In this document: piece after piece, positions 1-8,978 of the stretch
Layout of the letters: every line of letters begins with the position of its first letter
Position numbering within the stretch: position 1 is the stretch's first letter
Assembly: GCA_902787185.1 (NCBI GenBank)
Contig: CADAFP010000017.1
Span: forward strand, 1-39,871
DNA: 39,871 nucleotides
Origin: an uncultured Bacteroidales bacterium
Lineage (GTDB): Bacteria; Bacteroidota; Bacteroidia; Bacteroidales; Muribaculaceae
Direction: 5' to 3'
Translations under genes and position numbers: made by a program
The notes under the pieces: generated by a model
What the model saw: the letters and a program-made list of their open reading frames with translations, nothing else
Told to the model about the DNA's origin: nothing
Databases searched by the model: none

Positions 1-149
1 CTGCCCTCGTCAAGGAGCATATTGATGCGCTCACGGGCAGTGAATTTGCCCTTCTCGTGCTGCTTGGCAATAGCCTTCTCGCCACCGCCCAGGCGTGCTT
101 TCTCGCGACGCTCAATCAGCTCTTGAATCTTATCAAGTTGTTTTCCCAT
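1..149 (-). CDS. mmdA: Methylmalonyl-CoA decarboxylase / propionyl-CoA carboxylase carboxyltransferase subunit (5' end only)
   Basis: Only the first 49 codons are in the window; the gene runs off the left edge. The protein begins MGKQLDKIQELIERREKA and continues with a GGGEKAIAKQHEKGKFTARERI stretch typical of the N-terminus of the biotin-dependent acyl-CoA carboxyltransferase alpha subunit (MmdA/PccB). The family moves the carboxyl group between (S)-methylmalonyl-CoA and biotin in propionate formation or use. It lies 62 nt downstream of mce on the same strand, the usual Bacteroidales arrangement, which supports MmdA over other members of the carboxyltransferase family. The subunit's catalytic part is not visible, so decarboxylase versus carboxylase cannot be settled. 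Confidence 0.8.
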   Translation of the reverse strand, partial: MGKQLDKIQELIERREKARLGGGEKAIAKQHEKGKFTARERINMLLDEG

Positions 150-172
150 TTTTAATTTTTCGATTTTTGTAG

Positions 173-211
173 TCTGTATAAAACCACTAATAGCTAATCG
201 CTGACAGCTAA
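173..211 (-). repeat. Post-stop short word repeat, mce-mmdA spacer
   Basis: Directly after the mce stop codon the minus strand repeats the words TTAGCT (twice) and ATTAG within about 30 nt. The spacer then becomes AT-rich up to the mmdA start. It is the same kind of arrangement as in the spacers at 5737, 6310, 22609 and 23497. Confidence 0.4.
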
Positions 212-628
212 TTACTCAGGCTTCTCGCAGAGTTCAATAAGAGCGCCACAAGTGCTCTTGGGATGCAGGAAGGCGATGTTCAGACCCTCAGCACCTCTGC
301 GGGGCTTCTCGTCGATGACGCGGCAACCGTTGGCCTGTACGTCTTCAATTGCTCCACCAACACCGTCCGAAACGGCAAATGCAACGTGCTGAATGCCACC
401 ACGGCCACCATTCTTCTCGATGAACTTGGCAATAGCGCTCTCGGGGGCAGTAGCCTCAAGAAGTTCAATCTTGGTCTGGCCTACCTTGAAAAAGGCGGTC
501 TTTACCTTCTGGTCAGCAACTTCTTCAATTGCGTAGCACTTGAAGCCCAGCATGTTCTCGTAGAAAGGAATAGCCTCCTCAAGCGAGGTAACAGCGATTC
601 CGATGTGTTCGATGTGCGAAATGTTCAT
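212..628 (-). CDS. mce: Methylmalonyl-CoA epimerase
   Basis: A 138-residue VOC/glyoxalase-fold protein. It interconverts (R)- and (S)-methylmalonyl-CoA, linking methylmalonyl-CoA mutase to the decarboxylase in the succinate-propionate pathway of the cytosol. Two beta-alpha-beta-beta-beta modules are visible: the first starts at HIEHIGIAV (His8), the second at GGIQHVAFAV (His81), and the chain ends with GALIELCE (Glu132). His8, a residue near 51-57, His81 and Glu132 match the metal ligand pattern of the family. The length is usual for the enzyme. The ATG at 628 fits the fold start directly. The gene precedes mmdA and is itself preceded by a tandem repeat array whose edge looks like a promoter (698-728). 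Confidence 0.93.
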   Translation of the reverse strand: MNISHIEHIGIAVTSLEEAIPFYENMLGFKCYAIEEVADQKVKTAFFKVGQTKIELLEATAPESAIAKFIEKNGGRGGIQHVAFAVSDGVGGAIEDVQANGCRVIDEKPRRGAEGLNIAFLHPKSTCGALIELCEKPE

Positions 629-697
629 AACTTTCTGATTTTTAATTGATTATTTAATGAAATTAAGTGAATTTGCAAAATAACGCACAAAATTACA

Positions 698-728
698 AAA
701 AATTAGTGCAAGTCGAGTGCAGAACAAA
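698..728 (-). promoter_or_regulatory. Candidate promoter of mce at the edge of the repeat array
   Basis: On the minus strand TTTG (725-728) is followed after 19 nt by TAATTTTT (698-705), one mismatch from the Bacteroidetes -7 box TAnnTTTG. A perfect TAATTTTG also lies at 688-695 but has no TTTG at the right distance. The -33 box and the spacer belong to the repeat unit; see the arrays at 11636 and 20441. Confidence 0.45.
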
Positions 729-880
729 AAGAATTTATTCTTTTTTTTATGCCGAGACGCCGCCTAATTTATCTAAAATTAGTGCAAGTCGAGCGCAGAA
801 CAAAAAGAATTTATTCTTTTTTTATGCCGAGACGCCGCCTAATTAATCAAAAGATTGTGCAAGTCGAGTTGAGCGTCAAA
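698..880 (+). repeat. Tandem repeat array, locus 1 (about 2.3 units, period 75-76)
   Basis: Units start with GTGCAAGTCGAG at 706, 782 and 857. The first two contain a CAGAAC linker, an AAAGAATTTATTCTTT dyad, a T-run and GCCGAGACGCCGCCTAAT. The third keeps only the head and a diverged dyad, and it runs into the stop region of the transglutaminase gene. The same head and tail words occur at 11636-11765 (inverted) and 20441-20694. This array fills the whole spacer between mce and the upstream gene. Confidence 0.85.
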
Positions 881-893
881 TAGAATTTGCATT

Positions 894-3473
894 TTATTTG
901 TCCAGGTTGCTGATGACCTTGGTGAACTGCTCTCCTAAACCGATGGTGTAGCCCTGTGAACAGAAGACCACGCGGTTGAATGTATCGGCAAGAATGAAGA
1001 CGGGCAATTGCGTCTCACTCTGCAGTTTCATCTCCTGGGCAATCTGATGGCGTATGGCACCACCATTGTCGATGCCATAGATGATATTCTTAGGCAACTG
1101 GCCGAAGTTCTCTTGCCTGTACTGCTGGGCTTGGGCCTCGTTTTCAAACAACAGCACAAACGGGCGGCCCCATTTATCCAAATCGGCAGTCTTCTTGGCA
1201 ATATCACGCATGGCATGGTTGGTGGGCTCTTGCCCCACGCCCAGCACACCCACGATGAAGTAGCCGCGCCCCGTCTGGGACAGAATGCTGACAGGATCGC
1301 CCTGAACGGGTTTCAAATCACTGTCAAGCAGTTGGAATTTGGATTCGGAATTGAAATTACCAATGACAGTCACAATGTCATCGCTCTGACGCATGGTCAG
1401 GTTGATGGTGGTGGTCTCGCCGGGATTTACCTTGAAGATGCGGTTGGCGACAAGCACTTTGCCGCTTGCGGCGCGGGTGCCGCTGGTGAGCATATAGGTG
1501 CCGGCATCCAGCGGAGTGCCGTTCTTGAAAGTACCGCTCCACGACGAGCCGTCTTCCAGGCCCGAGTCTCCTTCATCATAGTTCAGCAACTGTGTCGTGC
1601 CGTCATCCAAGATGCGTGAGATAGAGAAGTGGTGGTAATATTTTGGGTTATCGAGCGACTGGGTGGGGGTATAACGCAACTTGAGGAAACCGGTTGAGGC
1701 TTGTTGCTGCTCCACGGCTTCAAAGTCCACATCTTGCCAGTCACTGCCGTTGCGGTACTGCACCTTACCGGTGACGGGATCCATGCGGGACTCGATATCC
1801 AGCGAGCGCGCCAGGTCAACAAAGAAAATGTCTCGGCCACGCTTGTCAGCAACCTTGGAGCGCCATACGCCCATCGGCGTCTGGGCAATGTGCAGGGCGT
1901 TCTCCTCAGGATGGATACTGATGTTGTCACTCACCCAGCGGGCGAGGTCAAGGGGATTGCTGCGGAATCTTGCAACCGTCTGGGCATCAAAGGCATCCTG
2001 AAGAGCCACTTTAAATGGCGATGTAATCATTTCATATTCCACACGTTGTGCCAGTTGGCCGCTACGTGCATTGAAAGCATCCTCGAGGATGGCCATGGGC
2101 ACATCACGCATATCCTTGTCGTTCAGACCAGCCAGCACACCCAGCACACGCTCCATTTTGTCACTATGGCTGTTGGCAAACTCCAATATGGTTTGCCAGT
2201 TACCACGCGCCTTGACCAAATAATCGGCAACAGCGGGACAGAGCGATTGGGCACGCTCGAGGTCAGGGAAGGTGGCCTCATAGGCCTTGCGGATGGAGTC
2301 TTCACGGGCAAAACGCACCTTGTTTTCGGCGGCTTTCTCGGCTGTGACCTTAGGCATGAAGGCCTTCTCGACAGGCGGCACGATGTCAAAGGTCTCGTAG
2401 CTGGGTGCCGCATTGAGGCTATTGCTGCGGGTGAGAACAATATCGACGGTTTTGTCTTTGCCAAATGACACCTTTTGGTAGCCATACCAGCCGTTTTTGC
2501 TGGCCCACACAAGCATATCGCCCTTTCCGGCCGTGAGCGAGGTTTTCCCCTTGCCGTCGGTATATTTGGTGGCGGCAGGGTAAAACTCGCCATAGTTGTA
2601 GATACGGAACTCCACCCTGGCTCCCTTGACGGGATTGCCCGACTTGTCCAATACCTGAACTTGAACCGAGGCTGTGGCGGCATAGTTGCCAATCAGGTTG
2701 ATTTCAGTGAAATTACGGGTTCGTGACATCACCTCCTCAGGACCGTTGTAATCGCCAAAGGCACGCGTATGCATCAGCAAGGCCCTCGATGCGGGAGCAT
2801 TGAACCACCCTAAGTCGAGCACCGCCTCGGGTTCGCAAGCACCCATGAAGTGCCACTTGCCATCGGCCCACGCCTCAACCCACGCATGGTTGTCATCGGT
2901 ATGCGCCCAGCGTGGAGTATAGACCTGGCGAGCGGGAATGCCGATGGAGCGCAGGGCGGCAACGGTGAACGTCGATTCCTCGCCGCAGCGCCCGATGGCG
3001 GTTTTCATGCAGGCCATCGGCGACAAGGTGCGGGCATCACTCGGCTGATAAGTCACGTGCTCATGGCACCAGTGGTTTACCTCCAGGATGGCTTCTTCCA
3101 TGCTCATGCCGTTCACGCGCTCCTTCAACTCCTTGAAAAACTCAGGACGGGACATATCCAGCGCCTCGTTGTTGACACGCAGGGGCAGCACGAAGTGCTT
3201 GAACAGCAGTTCGGGAACCTTTTTGCCCCAAGGCATCTGCTCACGGGCCTCAAAGGTGGCACGCACGTTGTCAAGGTAAAATTGCACGCTGTAGTCGGTC
3301 ACATCGGCAAGCGGCATATAGGCATACAGGAATTTCAGGGCTTCCACCTCTTGTGGTGTCGCATTCAGTCCATTCACGTCGGGCGTTCTCAACGCCTCGA
3401 TGGATTGCGCATTGAGGCTGACAGGCATCAAGGCTGCCATAACCAGTAGCAGAATCACTAATCTTTTCATCAT
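894..3473 (-). CDS. Exported transglutaminase-like domain protein
   Basis: About 859 residues with a signal peptide (MKRLVILLLVMAALMPVSLNA, cleavage before QSIEA), so periplasmic or surface-attached. The transglutaminase/protease core lies at roughly 130-225: IGRCGEESTF carries the candidate nucleophile Cys (about 163) and DDNHAWVEAW the His (about 196). The position after it reads GACEPEAVLD, so the third triad residue is unclear. An Ig-like carboxypeptidase-regulatory segment follows (about 265-350), then a long alpha/beta region with a possible thioredoxin-like or beta-sandwich end. The family is widespread in Bacteroidales, but substrates are unknown to me. The longest frame opens with GTG at 3476; I prefer the ATGs at 3473 or 3470. 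A -7 box TACCTTTG lies at 3501-3508. Confidence 0.8.
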   Translation of the reverse strand: MMKRLVILLLVMAALMPVSLNAQSIEALRTPDVNGLNATPQEVEALKFLYAYMPLADVTDYSVQFYLDNVRATFEAREQMPWGKKVPELLFKHFVLPLRVNNEALDMSRPEFFKELKERVNGMSMEEAILEVNHWCHEHVTYQPSDARTLSPMACMKTAIGRCGEESTFTVAALRSIGIPARQVYTPRWAHTDDNHAWVEAWADGKWHFMGACEPEAVLDLGWFNAPASRALLMHTRAFGDYNGPEEVMSRTRNFTEINLIGNYAATASVQVQVLDKSGNPVKGARVEFRIYNYGEFYPAATKYTDGKGKTSLTAGKGDMLVWASKNGWYGYQKVSFGKDKTVDIVLTRSNSLNAAPSYETFDIVPPVEKAFMPKVTAEKAAENKVRFAREDSIRKAYEATFPDLERAQSLCPAVADYLVKARGNWQTILEFANSHSDKMERVLGVLAGLNDKDMRDVPMAILEDAFNARSGQLAQRVEYEMITSPFKVALQDAFDAQTVARFRSNPLDLARWVSDNISIHPEENALHIAQTPMGVWRSKVADKRGRDIFFVDLARSLDIESRMDPVTGKVQYRNGSDWQDVDFEAVEQQQASTGFLKLRYTPTQSLDNPKYYHHFSISRILDDGTTQLLNYDEGDSGLEDGSSWSGTFKNGTPLDAGTYMLTSGTRAASGKVLVANRIFKVNPGETTTINLTMRQSDDIVTVIGNFNSESKFQLLDSDLKPVQGDPVSILSQTGRGYFIVGVLGVGQEPTNHAMRDIAKKTADLDKWGRPFVLLFENEAQAQQYRQENFGQLPKNIIYGIDNGGAIRHQIAQEMKLQSETQLPVFILADTFNRVVFCSQGYTIGLGEQFTKVISNLDK

Positions 3474-3500
3474 CACTTTTGTTGGTTTTGATTCATCTTA

Positions 3501-3508
3501 CAAAGGTA
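3501..3508 (-). promoter_or_regulatory. Candidate -7 box of the transglutaminase gene
   Basis: The minus strand reads TACCTTTG, a full match to TAnnTTTG, about 28-30 nt before the start codon. No TTTG is seen 19-21 nt upstream, so the -33 element is weak or absent. Confidence 0.4.
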
Positions 3509-3594
3509 ATATAAAGCACTTGGTTATCATCTATATGCTATCGTTTTTTTTCACGATGAACAATGGTTTTCTCACTGTGATGACAGTAGTTATC

Positions 3595-3636
3595 TAAAAA
3601 AAGGAAGCCCCGCGTCACATTGCGGAGCCTCCTTTG
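3595..3636 (-). terminator. Intrinsic terminator after the DPP III gene
   Basis: About 30 nt after the DPP III stop, the minus strand forms a GC-rich hairpin (AAAGGAGGCTCCGC pairing with GCGGGGCTTCCTTT, two imperfect positions) directly followed by a run of seven T. Confidence 0.8.
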
Positions 3637-3664
3637 TTCGTACTATGTCCAGCACTCTTGCTGA

Positions 3665-5665
3665 TTAATGAGTCAGCGGCGAGTAGTCCTGACCGTAGCG
3701 CAGCATCTGGTCGATGTAGCCCTCGGTGTAGGAAACCTTCACGTCGATGAGCTTGCCGTTCTTGTCATACACGGGAGTGTAGATGGGGTTGACAAAGCCC
3801 TTGTAGGGAGCGATGTTCAGACCCTCGTAACGGGCGAGCACTTCCTTGTGGATAGCGGGATCGACCTTCACACCGTAGGTCTCAACCAACTGGCGACCAG
3901 CCTCGTAATCACCCTCGCTCTTGATGCGCTGCACCTCGGCGAGCAGCTCGGCGAACAGGCCACGCAGCTTCTGGTAGTCGTTGATGCGGATATAGGTCTT
4001 GCCGTCGCGCTTCACATACTCGATGACGTTGTCCTTCTTGCCATGCTCATAGCACCACTCGCTGATGAACTTGCGGTTGCGCATGTGGGCCTCCTCGATA
4101 TCCTTGCCCGGCACGATACGCGTCAGCTGCGTCATCAGTCCGTTCATGATATACTTGTAATACTCGGCCTTGTAAGTCTCCATGTCGGGGAAAATGCCCA
4201 ACTCCACGAGTTTGGGATCGGCCAGGTAATACAGGGCGAACAGGTCAGCACGGCCTTCCTCGAGCGACGAGCCATAGGCCTTGAGGGCATCCTGGTCAAC
4301 ACCGGGCAGCAGTTGGCCCGAAGCGTGGCCGAGGCACTCGTGCAGGTCAGTATGCAGGGCGTCGGCGATGTCGAGATACTTCTTCATCAGTTCGACCTCA
4401 ACATTGCTGTAGGCAAACTCCTCGTTGAAGCCTGTTCCGGCAGCCACCTTGTTGTAGGCGTCGGTGATGTTGTCGATAGATACCGACTTGGAGCCGTGAG
4501 CGGCACGAATCCAGTTGCTGTTAGGCAGGTTGATACCGATTGGGGTTGAAGGATAGCTGTCACCAGCAAGGATAGCGGCATTGATGACCTTGGCGCTCAC
4601 GCCCTTAACGTTTTTCTTCTTGAAACGGTTGTCAACGGGCGAGTTGCTCTCAAAGTACTGTGCGTTCTCACTGATGAGTTTGGAACGGCGAGAGGCGGCT
4701 TTGTCCTTAAAGTTGACCATACCTTCCCAAGAGCCAGTCATGCCCAGGGGGTCGCCATAGCTCTCGATGAAACCATTGATGAAGTCCACCTCGCTTGAGG
4801 TCTCCTCGGCCCACATGATGCTGTAGTCATCAAAGGTCTTGAGTGAACCGGTCTGGTAGAACTTGATCAGCTCGTTGATGTAGGCACGCTGTCCCTCGTT
4901 CTCGGCAACAGTTGCGGCCTTCTGGAGCCAATAGACGATTTTCTCGATAGCCTTGCTGTAGAGACCGCCCACTTTGTAAGGTTCCTCGACAATCTTACCG
5001 TTTTTCTTCACTACCTTGCAGTTCAGGCCCCATGAGATAGGAGTAAGGTCGGTGGTGTCCTTGAGGTTATTATAGAAGTCCTCAACTTCCTGCTGGGTAA
5101 CGCCCTCATACATGTTGCATGCCGAAGTGAGAATCAGGTCTTCTCCGTCGGCTTGGTTGACACGCTTGGCCATGAATGTGGGGTCAAAGATGACGCGGTC
5201 GAGCACCTTCTTCTCACTGGCGCGCTTGCTTGCTCCGGGCAGGGCGGCAAACTGCTTGTCAAAGAAATCCTTGGAGAACTCGGGCACGAACTTGTCCATC
5301 GAGTAGTGGTGATGGATACCGTTGCCGAACCACACCTGCTTCAAATACTTCACAAAGGCCTGGTAGTTCTTGTCGTCCTTTTTGCCCTTGTAGTTGCGGT
5401 AAATGTCCTCAAGGGTCTGGCGAACCATCAGGTTATATTTGCAGTTCTGGTCAAACAGGATGTCGCGGCCATTGAGAGCAGCCTCGGTGAGGTAATAAAC
5501 CAGTTCCTTCTGCTGCAGCGAGAGTTCCTCAAAGCCAGGAACCTGATAACGCAACACCTCGATGTCAGCAAATCGGTCAACCGAGTAGTTAAAGTCGGTG
5601 TTTTGAGCCATAGAATTCATGGATAGCGCTGCCATAGCGAGGGCAGCAAGAATCATTTTTTTCAT
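3665..5665 (-). CDS. Dipeptidyl peptidase III-type metallopeptidase (M49)
   Basis: A 666-residue zinc dipeptidyl peptidase, near the usual bacterial length. DPP III releases dipeptides from the N-terminus of short peptides. The hallmark zinc motif HEXXGH is present as HECLGH (His442), and the second motif follows about 30 residues later as EEGRAD. The N-terminus MKKMILAALAMAALSMNSMA is a signal peptide with cleavage before QNTDF, so this copy is exported, probably periplasmic, and would work on peptides taken in from the gut lumen. Its start is the ATG at 5665. The small lipoprotein gene lies just upstream on the same strand, 114 nt away, and a strong terminator lies downstream. Confidence 0.92.
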   Translation of the reverse strand: MKKMILAALAMAALSMNSMAQNTDFNYSVDRFADIEVLRYQVPGFEELSLQQKELVYYLTEAALNGRDILFDQNCKYNLMVRQTLEDIYRNYKGKKDDKNYQAFVKYLKQVWFGNGIHHHYSMDKFVPEFSKDFFDKQFAALPGASKRASEKKVLDRVIFDPTFMAKRVNQADGEDLILTSACNMYEGVTQQEVEDFYNNLKDTTDLTPISWGLNCKVVKKNGKIVEEPYKVGGLYSKAIEKIVYWLQKAATVAENEGQRAYINELIKFYQTGSLKTFDDYSIMWAEETSSEVDFINGFIESYGDPLGMTGSWEGMVNFKDKAASRRSKLISENAQYFESNSPVDNRFKKKNVKGVSAKVINAAILAGDSYPSTPIGINLPNSNWIRAAHGSKSVSIDNITDAYNKVAAGTGFNEEFAYSNVEVELMKKYLDIADALHTDLHECLGHASGQLLPGVDQDALKAYGSSLEEGRADLFALYYLADPKLVELGIFPDMETYKAEYYKYIMNGLMTQLTRIVPGKDIEEAHMRNRKFISEWCYEHGKKDNVIEYVKRDGKTYIRINDYQKLRGLFAELLAEVQRIKSEGDYEAGRQLVETYGVKVDPAIHKEVLARYEGLNIAPYKGFVNPIYTPVYDKNGKLIDVKVSYTEGYIDQMLRYGQDYSPLTH

Positions 5666-5736
5666 TTTTGTTGTCAGTTTATGTTTTTTTCAGGCATTAA
5701 ACATTAGTTTTTTGGTGATAGGGGTTGCGGATGCCA

Positions 5737-5775
5737 CCTAATGCCTATAGCCTAATGCCTAATAATGCCTAAAAC
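5737..5775 (-). repeat. Post-stop word repeat, lipoprotein to DPP III spacer
   Basis: Directly after the lipoprotein stop codon the minus strand holds three to four copies of TTAGGCATTA-like words within about 40 nt. The 3' half shares the phrase TTTTAGGCATTA with the spacer at 6310-6333, so the lipoprotein gene is flanked by matching short direct repeats. Confidence 0.6.
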
Positions 5776-5779
5776 CAAA

Positions 5780-6241
5780 TTACTTACTATTTGTGCCGTG
5801 GTAAGTGATATCCTTGCTGTTCATAATCACGATTTCCTCCTTACCGGGGGTCGTGTTGATGATGTAGTTGTTACCCTGGTCGTCTTTCATCAGGTAACCG
5901 TTCTTCTGCATAACGCATTTTTTGGTAGTAACAACACGCTCGGGAGCGGTAGCCTTGTCGGCACCCGGTTTCCACAGCGACAGACGGATGGAGCCGTCAG
6001 CGAGGTTCTCAAGGCGCACCTGGTAATCCTTGGTGTTAAATTCGGCCACAGTGTGGTCTTTGCCATCCTCGGTGGGTTTCACTTTCTCGACGCCGACAAT
6101 TGCTTTGTTCTTAGCGGTATCGGCTTGCTGAGTAGCTTCAACTTTGGTCTCGGGAGCCTGAGCCTCTTTGGCGGGCTTCTCGTTACAAGCGGTCATGGCA
6201 ATCATGGCCACAGCAGCAAAAAGAATAGATAATTTCTTCAT
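5780..6241 (-). CDS. Small hypothetical lipoprotein
   Basis: About 153 residues. The N-terminus MKKLSILFAAVAMIAMTAC is a lipoprotein signal with a lipobox ending in Cys, so the protein should be anchored in a membrane. A charged, low-complexity linker rich in Lys, Glu, Ala and Gln follows, then a globular part of about 100 residues ending KDITYHGTNSK. I do not recognise the domain. The frame also opens at a TTG at 6247, but the ATG at 6241 begins a typical MKK signal sequence. It lies between rlmI and the DPP III gene on the same strand, with word repeats on both sides. No function can be inferred. Confidence 0.7.
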   Translation of the reverse strand: MKKLSILFAAVAMIAMTACNEKPAKEAQAPETKVEATQQADTAKNKAIVGVEKVKPTEDGKDHTVAEFNTKDYQVRLENLADGSIRLSLWKPGADKATAPERVVTTKKCVMQKNGYLMKDDQGNNYIINTTPGKEEIVIMNSKDITYHGTNSK

Positions 6242-6309
6242 TGTCAATTAGTTTGAATTATTAAGTAGTTTGTTTGAAATTTTCAGTATGTAGGGCCTCG
6301 CCTTGCGTG

Positions 6310-6333
6310 GCCTAATGCCTAAAACCTAAAGAA
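6310..6333 (-). repeat. Post-stop word repeat, rlmI to lipoprotein spacer
   Basis: Immediately after the rlmI stop codon the minus strand has three copies of TTAGG within 24 nt and includes TTTTAGGCATTAGGC, which recurs on the other side of the lipoprotein gene. Confidence 0.5.
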
Positions 6334-6334
6334 C

Positions 6335-7516
6335 CTACTCCACATAAAGCACCAACCCTTTCAGGTACTCGCCCTCGGGGTGGTAGATGTTGATGGGATG
6401 GTCGGCAGGTTGGGTGAGTTGGTGCAGGATGCGCACTTTGCGGCGTGTCTGGGCTGCGGCACTGAACACCGCGAGGCGGAACTGCTCCTTGTTCACAGCC
6501 TGTGAGCAGGAAAAAGTGAACAGGATGCTGCCATGAGGCATCTTTTCCAAGGCCTTGGCATTCAGGCGGCGGTAGCCAATCAGCGCATTACGCAGGGCGC
6601 TCTTGTGCTTGGCGAATGCTGGCGGGTCAAGGATAATCAAGTCATAGGCGTCCTTCTCCATATTGTCGAGGAACTTGAAGGCGTCCTCGGCAAAGGACTT
6701 GTGACGTCCGTCCTCGGGAGCATAATTGAGCGCTACGTTATCATCGGTAAGGCGCACCGCCTTGGCCGAGCTGTCCACCGAGTGTACCATCTCAGCACCA
6801 CCCCTGAGGGCATATACCGAGAACCCACCCGTGTAACAGAACATGTTCAGCACCCTGAGTCCCTTGCTGTAACGCTCGAGCAGACGACGGTTCTCGCGCT
6901 GATCGACAAAGAAACCGGTCTTTTGTCCCTTGAGCCAATCAACATGAAAGCGCAGGCCGTTTTCCAGTGCCTCGTCGGTTTCCATGCCTCCGACAATATA
7001 ATCATTAATCGGGTCAAGATGAGCCTTGTAGGGTAGGGTGGTCTCACTCTTGTAATAGACATTACGGATGCCAGGCAACTCAGTGAGTGCGTGGGCAATG
7101 ATATCGCGGGCAAAGTGCATTCCGGGCGAGTGGGCCTGCATAACGGCGGTGGGGCCATAGATATCCACCACCAGACCAGGCAGGAAATCGCCCTCGCCAT
7201 GCACCAGGCGATAGGCGTTATTGTCGTCGCGCTGAAGCCCCAGCGACTGTCGCATGCGGTAGGCATCGCCCAAGCGTTGCTTATAGAACGCCTCGTCGAT
7301 GGCGGTGTCATCAAACGTAAGCATCCTCACGGCAATGCTTCCGATTTGAGAATGGCCGTTGCCGATAAGTGTGCCGTCGTGGGCATAGACCGTCACCAGG
7401 TCGCCCTCCTCGATGGTATCGTCGGCAGCAGCGATAGCGCCTGAGAACACCCAGGGATGGAATCGTTGCAACGATTCCTCCTTGCCGCGCTTAAGAGTTA
7501 CAGTTTTATAGGTCAT
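6335..7516 (-). CDS. rlmI: 23S rRNA (cytosine-5) methyltransferase, RlmI family
   Basis: A 393-residue class I SAM-dependent methyltransferase. RlmI methylates C1962 of 23S rRNA in E. coli. The N-terminal PUA domain (residues about 1-75, with FHPWVFSGAI) is followed by a central segment and a Rossmann methyltransferase domain. Motif I is seen as VLNMFCYTGGFSVYA with the acidic residue in VHSVDSS, motif IV as LIILDPPAF, and a Cys in FTFSCSQ. Length and order fit RlmI/YccW proteins. The start ATG overlaps the rseP stop codon by four nucleotides (ATGA), which points to translational coupling in a dxr-rseP-rlmI transcription unit. Confidence 0.9.
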   Translation of the reverse strand: MTYKTVTLKRGKEESLQRFHPWVFSGAIAAADDTIEEGDLVTVYAHDGTLIGNGHSQIGSIAVRMLTFDDTAIDEAFYKQRLGDAYRMRQSLGLQRDDNNAYRLVHGEGDFLPGLVVDIYGPTAVMQAHSPGMHFARDIIAHALTELPGIRNVYYKSETTLPYKAHLDPINDYIVGGMETDEALENGLRFHVDWLKGQKTGFFVDQRENRRLLERYSKGLRVLNMFCYTGGFSVYALRGGAEMVHSVDSSAKAVRLTDDNVALNYAPEDGRHKSFAEDAFKFLDNMEKDAYDLIILDPPAFAKHKSALRNALIGYRRLNAKALEKMPHGSILFTFSCSQAVNKEQFRLAVFSAAAQTRRKVRILHQLTQPADHPINIYHPEGEYLKGLVLYVE

Positions 7517-8928
7517 TTGAAAAAGAATCTATAGATATCGTTTCCATTAGCAAAAAGTAGCAGGGCAATAAGCAGAGCCATGCCGACGGTCTGAGCACGC
7601 TCCAGGAACTTGAGGCTGGGCTGACGGCCAGTGATAATCTCATAGAGCAGAAACAGCACGTGACCACCGTCCAGGGCAGGAATGGGCAAGATATTCATCA
7701 CGGCAAGCACTACCGAGATAAATGCGGTCAGTTCCCAGAATGCCAGCCAATTCCATGTGGGAGGGAAGATGCTGCCGATAGTACCGAAGCCGCCCAAACT
7801 CTTAGCGCCTGCAGGAGTGAAGATGAGCTTAAGTGACGTGGCATAGGATACCAGCTTATCCCAGCCCAACTGAATGCCACGGGGGATGGACTGCAACAGG
7901 TTATAGTGCTTGACTGTGGTCTTGAAAATATCAATGCCTGGGGCACGCAAGATACCCAACATGCCGTCACCGTCGATATACACATTGGATGCGGTGAACT
8001 TTTGGCCATTGCGCAGGTATTCGATAGAAACGGATTTCCCTTTGTTCTTCTGCAACTCAGCAGCAAAGCCCGTAAAGCTGGGGGTGGGAACGCCGTTAAC
8101 CGCGGTTAAACGGTCGCCAGGCTGCAAGCCAGCCTTCTCAGCACCCATGCGCGGTTGAATCTGCGAAATCACGACAGGTAAGCGGTAATCCATGAAGGCC
8201 TCCTGATCTTCGGCATCCTTTTGAATCATCTCGAGGAAGTCCTTGGGCAGTGAGATGGTAACCGTGTCCTTGTGATCACGCAGAACGGTTACTTCCTTAG
8301 CCATAAGGATAGCGTTAATCGACTCGAAGTTCAGGTAATCCAAAGGCTTTCCGTCGGCCATCAAGGGAATATCACCATCCACAAAGCCTGCCTGATGAGC
8401 ACCGTCGCAGTACTCCATACCCTCGGTGGCATCGGTAAACTTGATGTATTGCTCACCCACCGAATAAGCGATGCAGGAATAGATGATAATGGCCAGCAGG
8501 AAGTTAAACAGCACGCCGCCCAACATGATCAGCAGGCGTTGCCATGCAGGCTTGCTGCGGAACTCATAGGGCTTGGCAGGCTTCTTCATGGCCTCGGTGT
8601 TCATCGATTCATCAATCATGCCGGCAATGGAACAGTAGCCACCCAGTGGCAGCCAGCCGATGCCGTACTCGGTGGCACGCCACGACTTTTTGTTCTCGTT
8701 GGGGTCATTATCGCCAGCCACGGCCATCTCGTTGCCGTGCGAGAACCACTTGACATACTTGCCAGGTTTCCACTTGACGATGGACAGCCAGGGGTTAAAA
8801 AACATGTAGAATTTCTCTACCCAAACGCCAAAAATTCGTGAAAAGGTATAGTGTCCAAACTCATGGATCATCACCAGCAGACCCAGTGACAGAAAAAATT
8901 CAATAGTCTTAACTAATATCGGATTCAT
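7513..8928 (-). CDS. rseP: RIP site-2 zinc metalloprotease RseP
   Basis: A 471-residue intramembrane protease. The family cuts membrane-bound regulators, such as anti-sigma factors, inside the inner membrane. The first transmembrane helix carries the zinc motif HEFGH (residues 22-26). A long periplasmic part follows with one clear PDZ domain (about 255-320, around MGAEKAGLQPGDRL) and probably a degenerate first PDZ. The C-terminal membrane region has the second metal motif in ILPIPALDGGHVLFLL, which supplies the Asp ligand. The C-terminus ends in a last helix. The gene follows dxr by 50 nt, a neighbourhood shared by many bacteria, and overlaps rlmI by four nucleotides. Confidence 0.95.
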   Translation of the reverse strand: MNPILVKTIEFFLSLGLLVMIHEFGHYTFSRIFGVWVEKFYMFFNPWLSIVKWKPGKYVKWFSHGNEMAVAGDNDPNENKKSWRATEYGIGWLPLGGYCSIAGMIDESMNTEAMKKPAKPYEFRSKPAWQRLLIMLGGVLFNFLLAIIIYSCIAYSVGEQYIKFTDATEGMEYCDGAHQAGFVDGDIPLMADGKPLDYLNFESINAILMAKEVTVLRDHKDTVTISLPKDFLEMIQKDAEDQEAFMDYRLPVVISQIQPRMGAEKAGLQPGDRLTAVNGVPTPSFTGFAAELQKNKGKSVSIEYLRNGQKFTASNVYIDGDGMLGILRAPGIDIFKTTVKHYNLLQSIPRGIQLGWDKLVSYATSLKLIFTPAGAKSLGGFGTIGSIFPPTWNWLAFWELTAFISVVLAVMNILPIPALDGGHVLFLLYEIITGRQPSLKFLERAQTVGMALLIALLLFANGNDIYRFFFK

Positions 8929-8978
8929 TTTACTTTGTTAGTCAATCTAAATTGTATTGAGTACCTGTTTTCAAGAGG

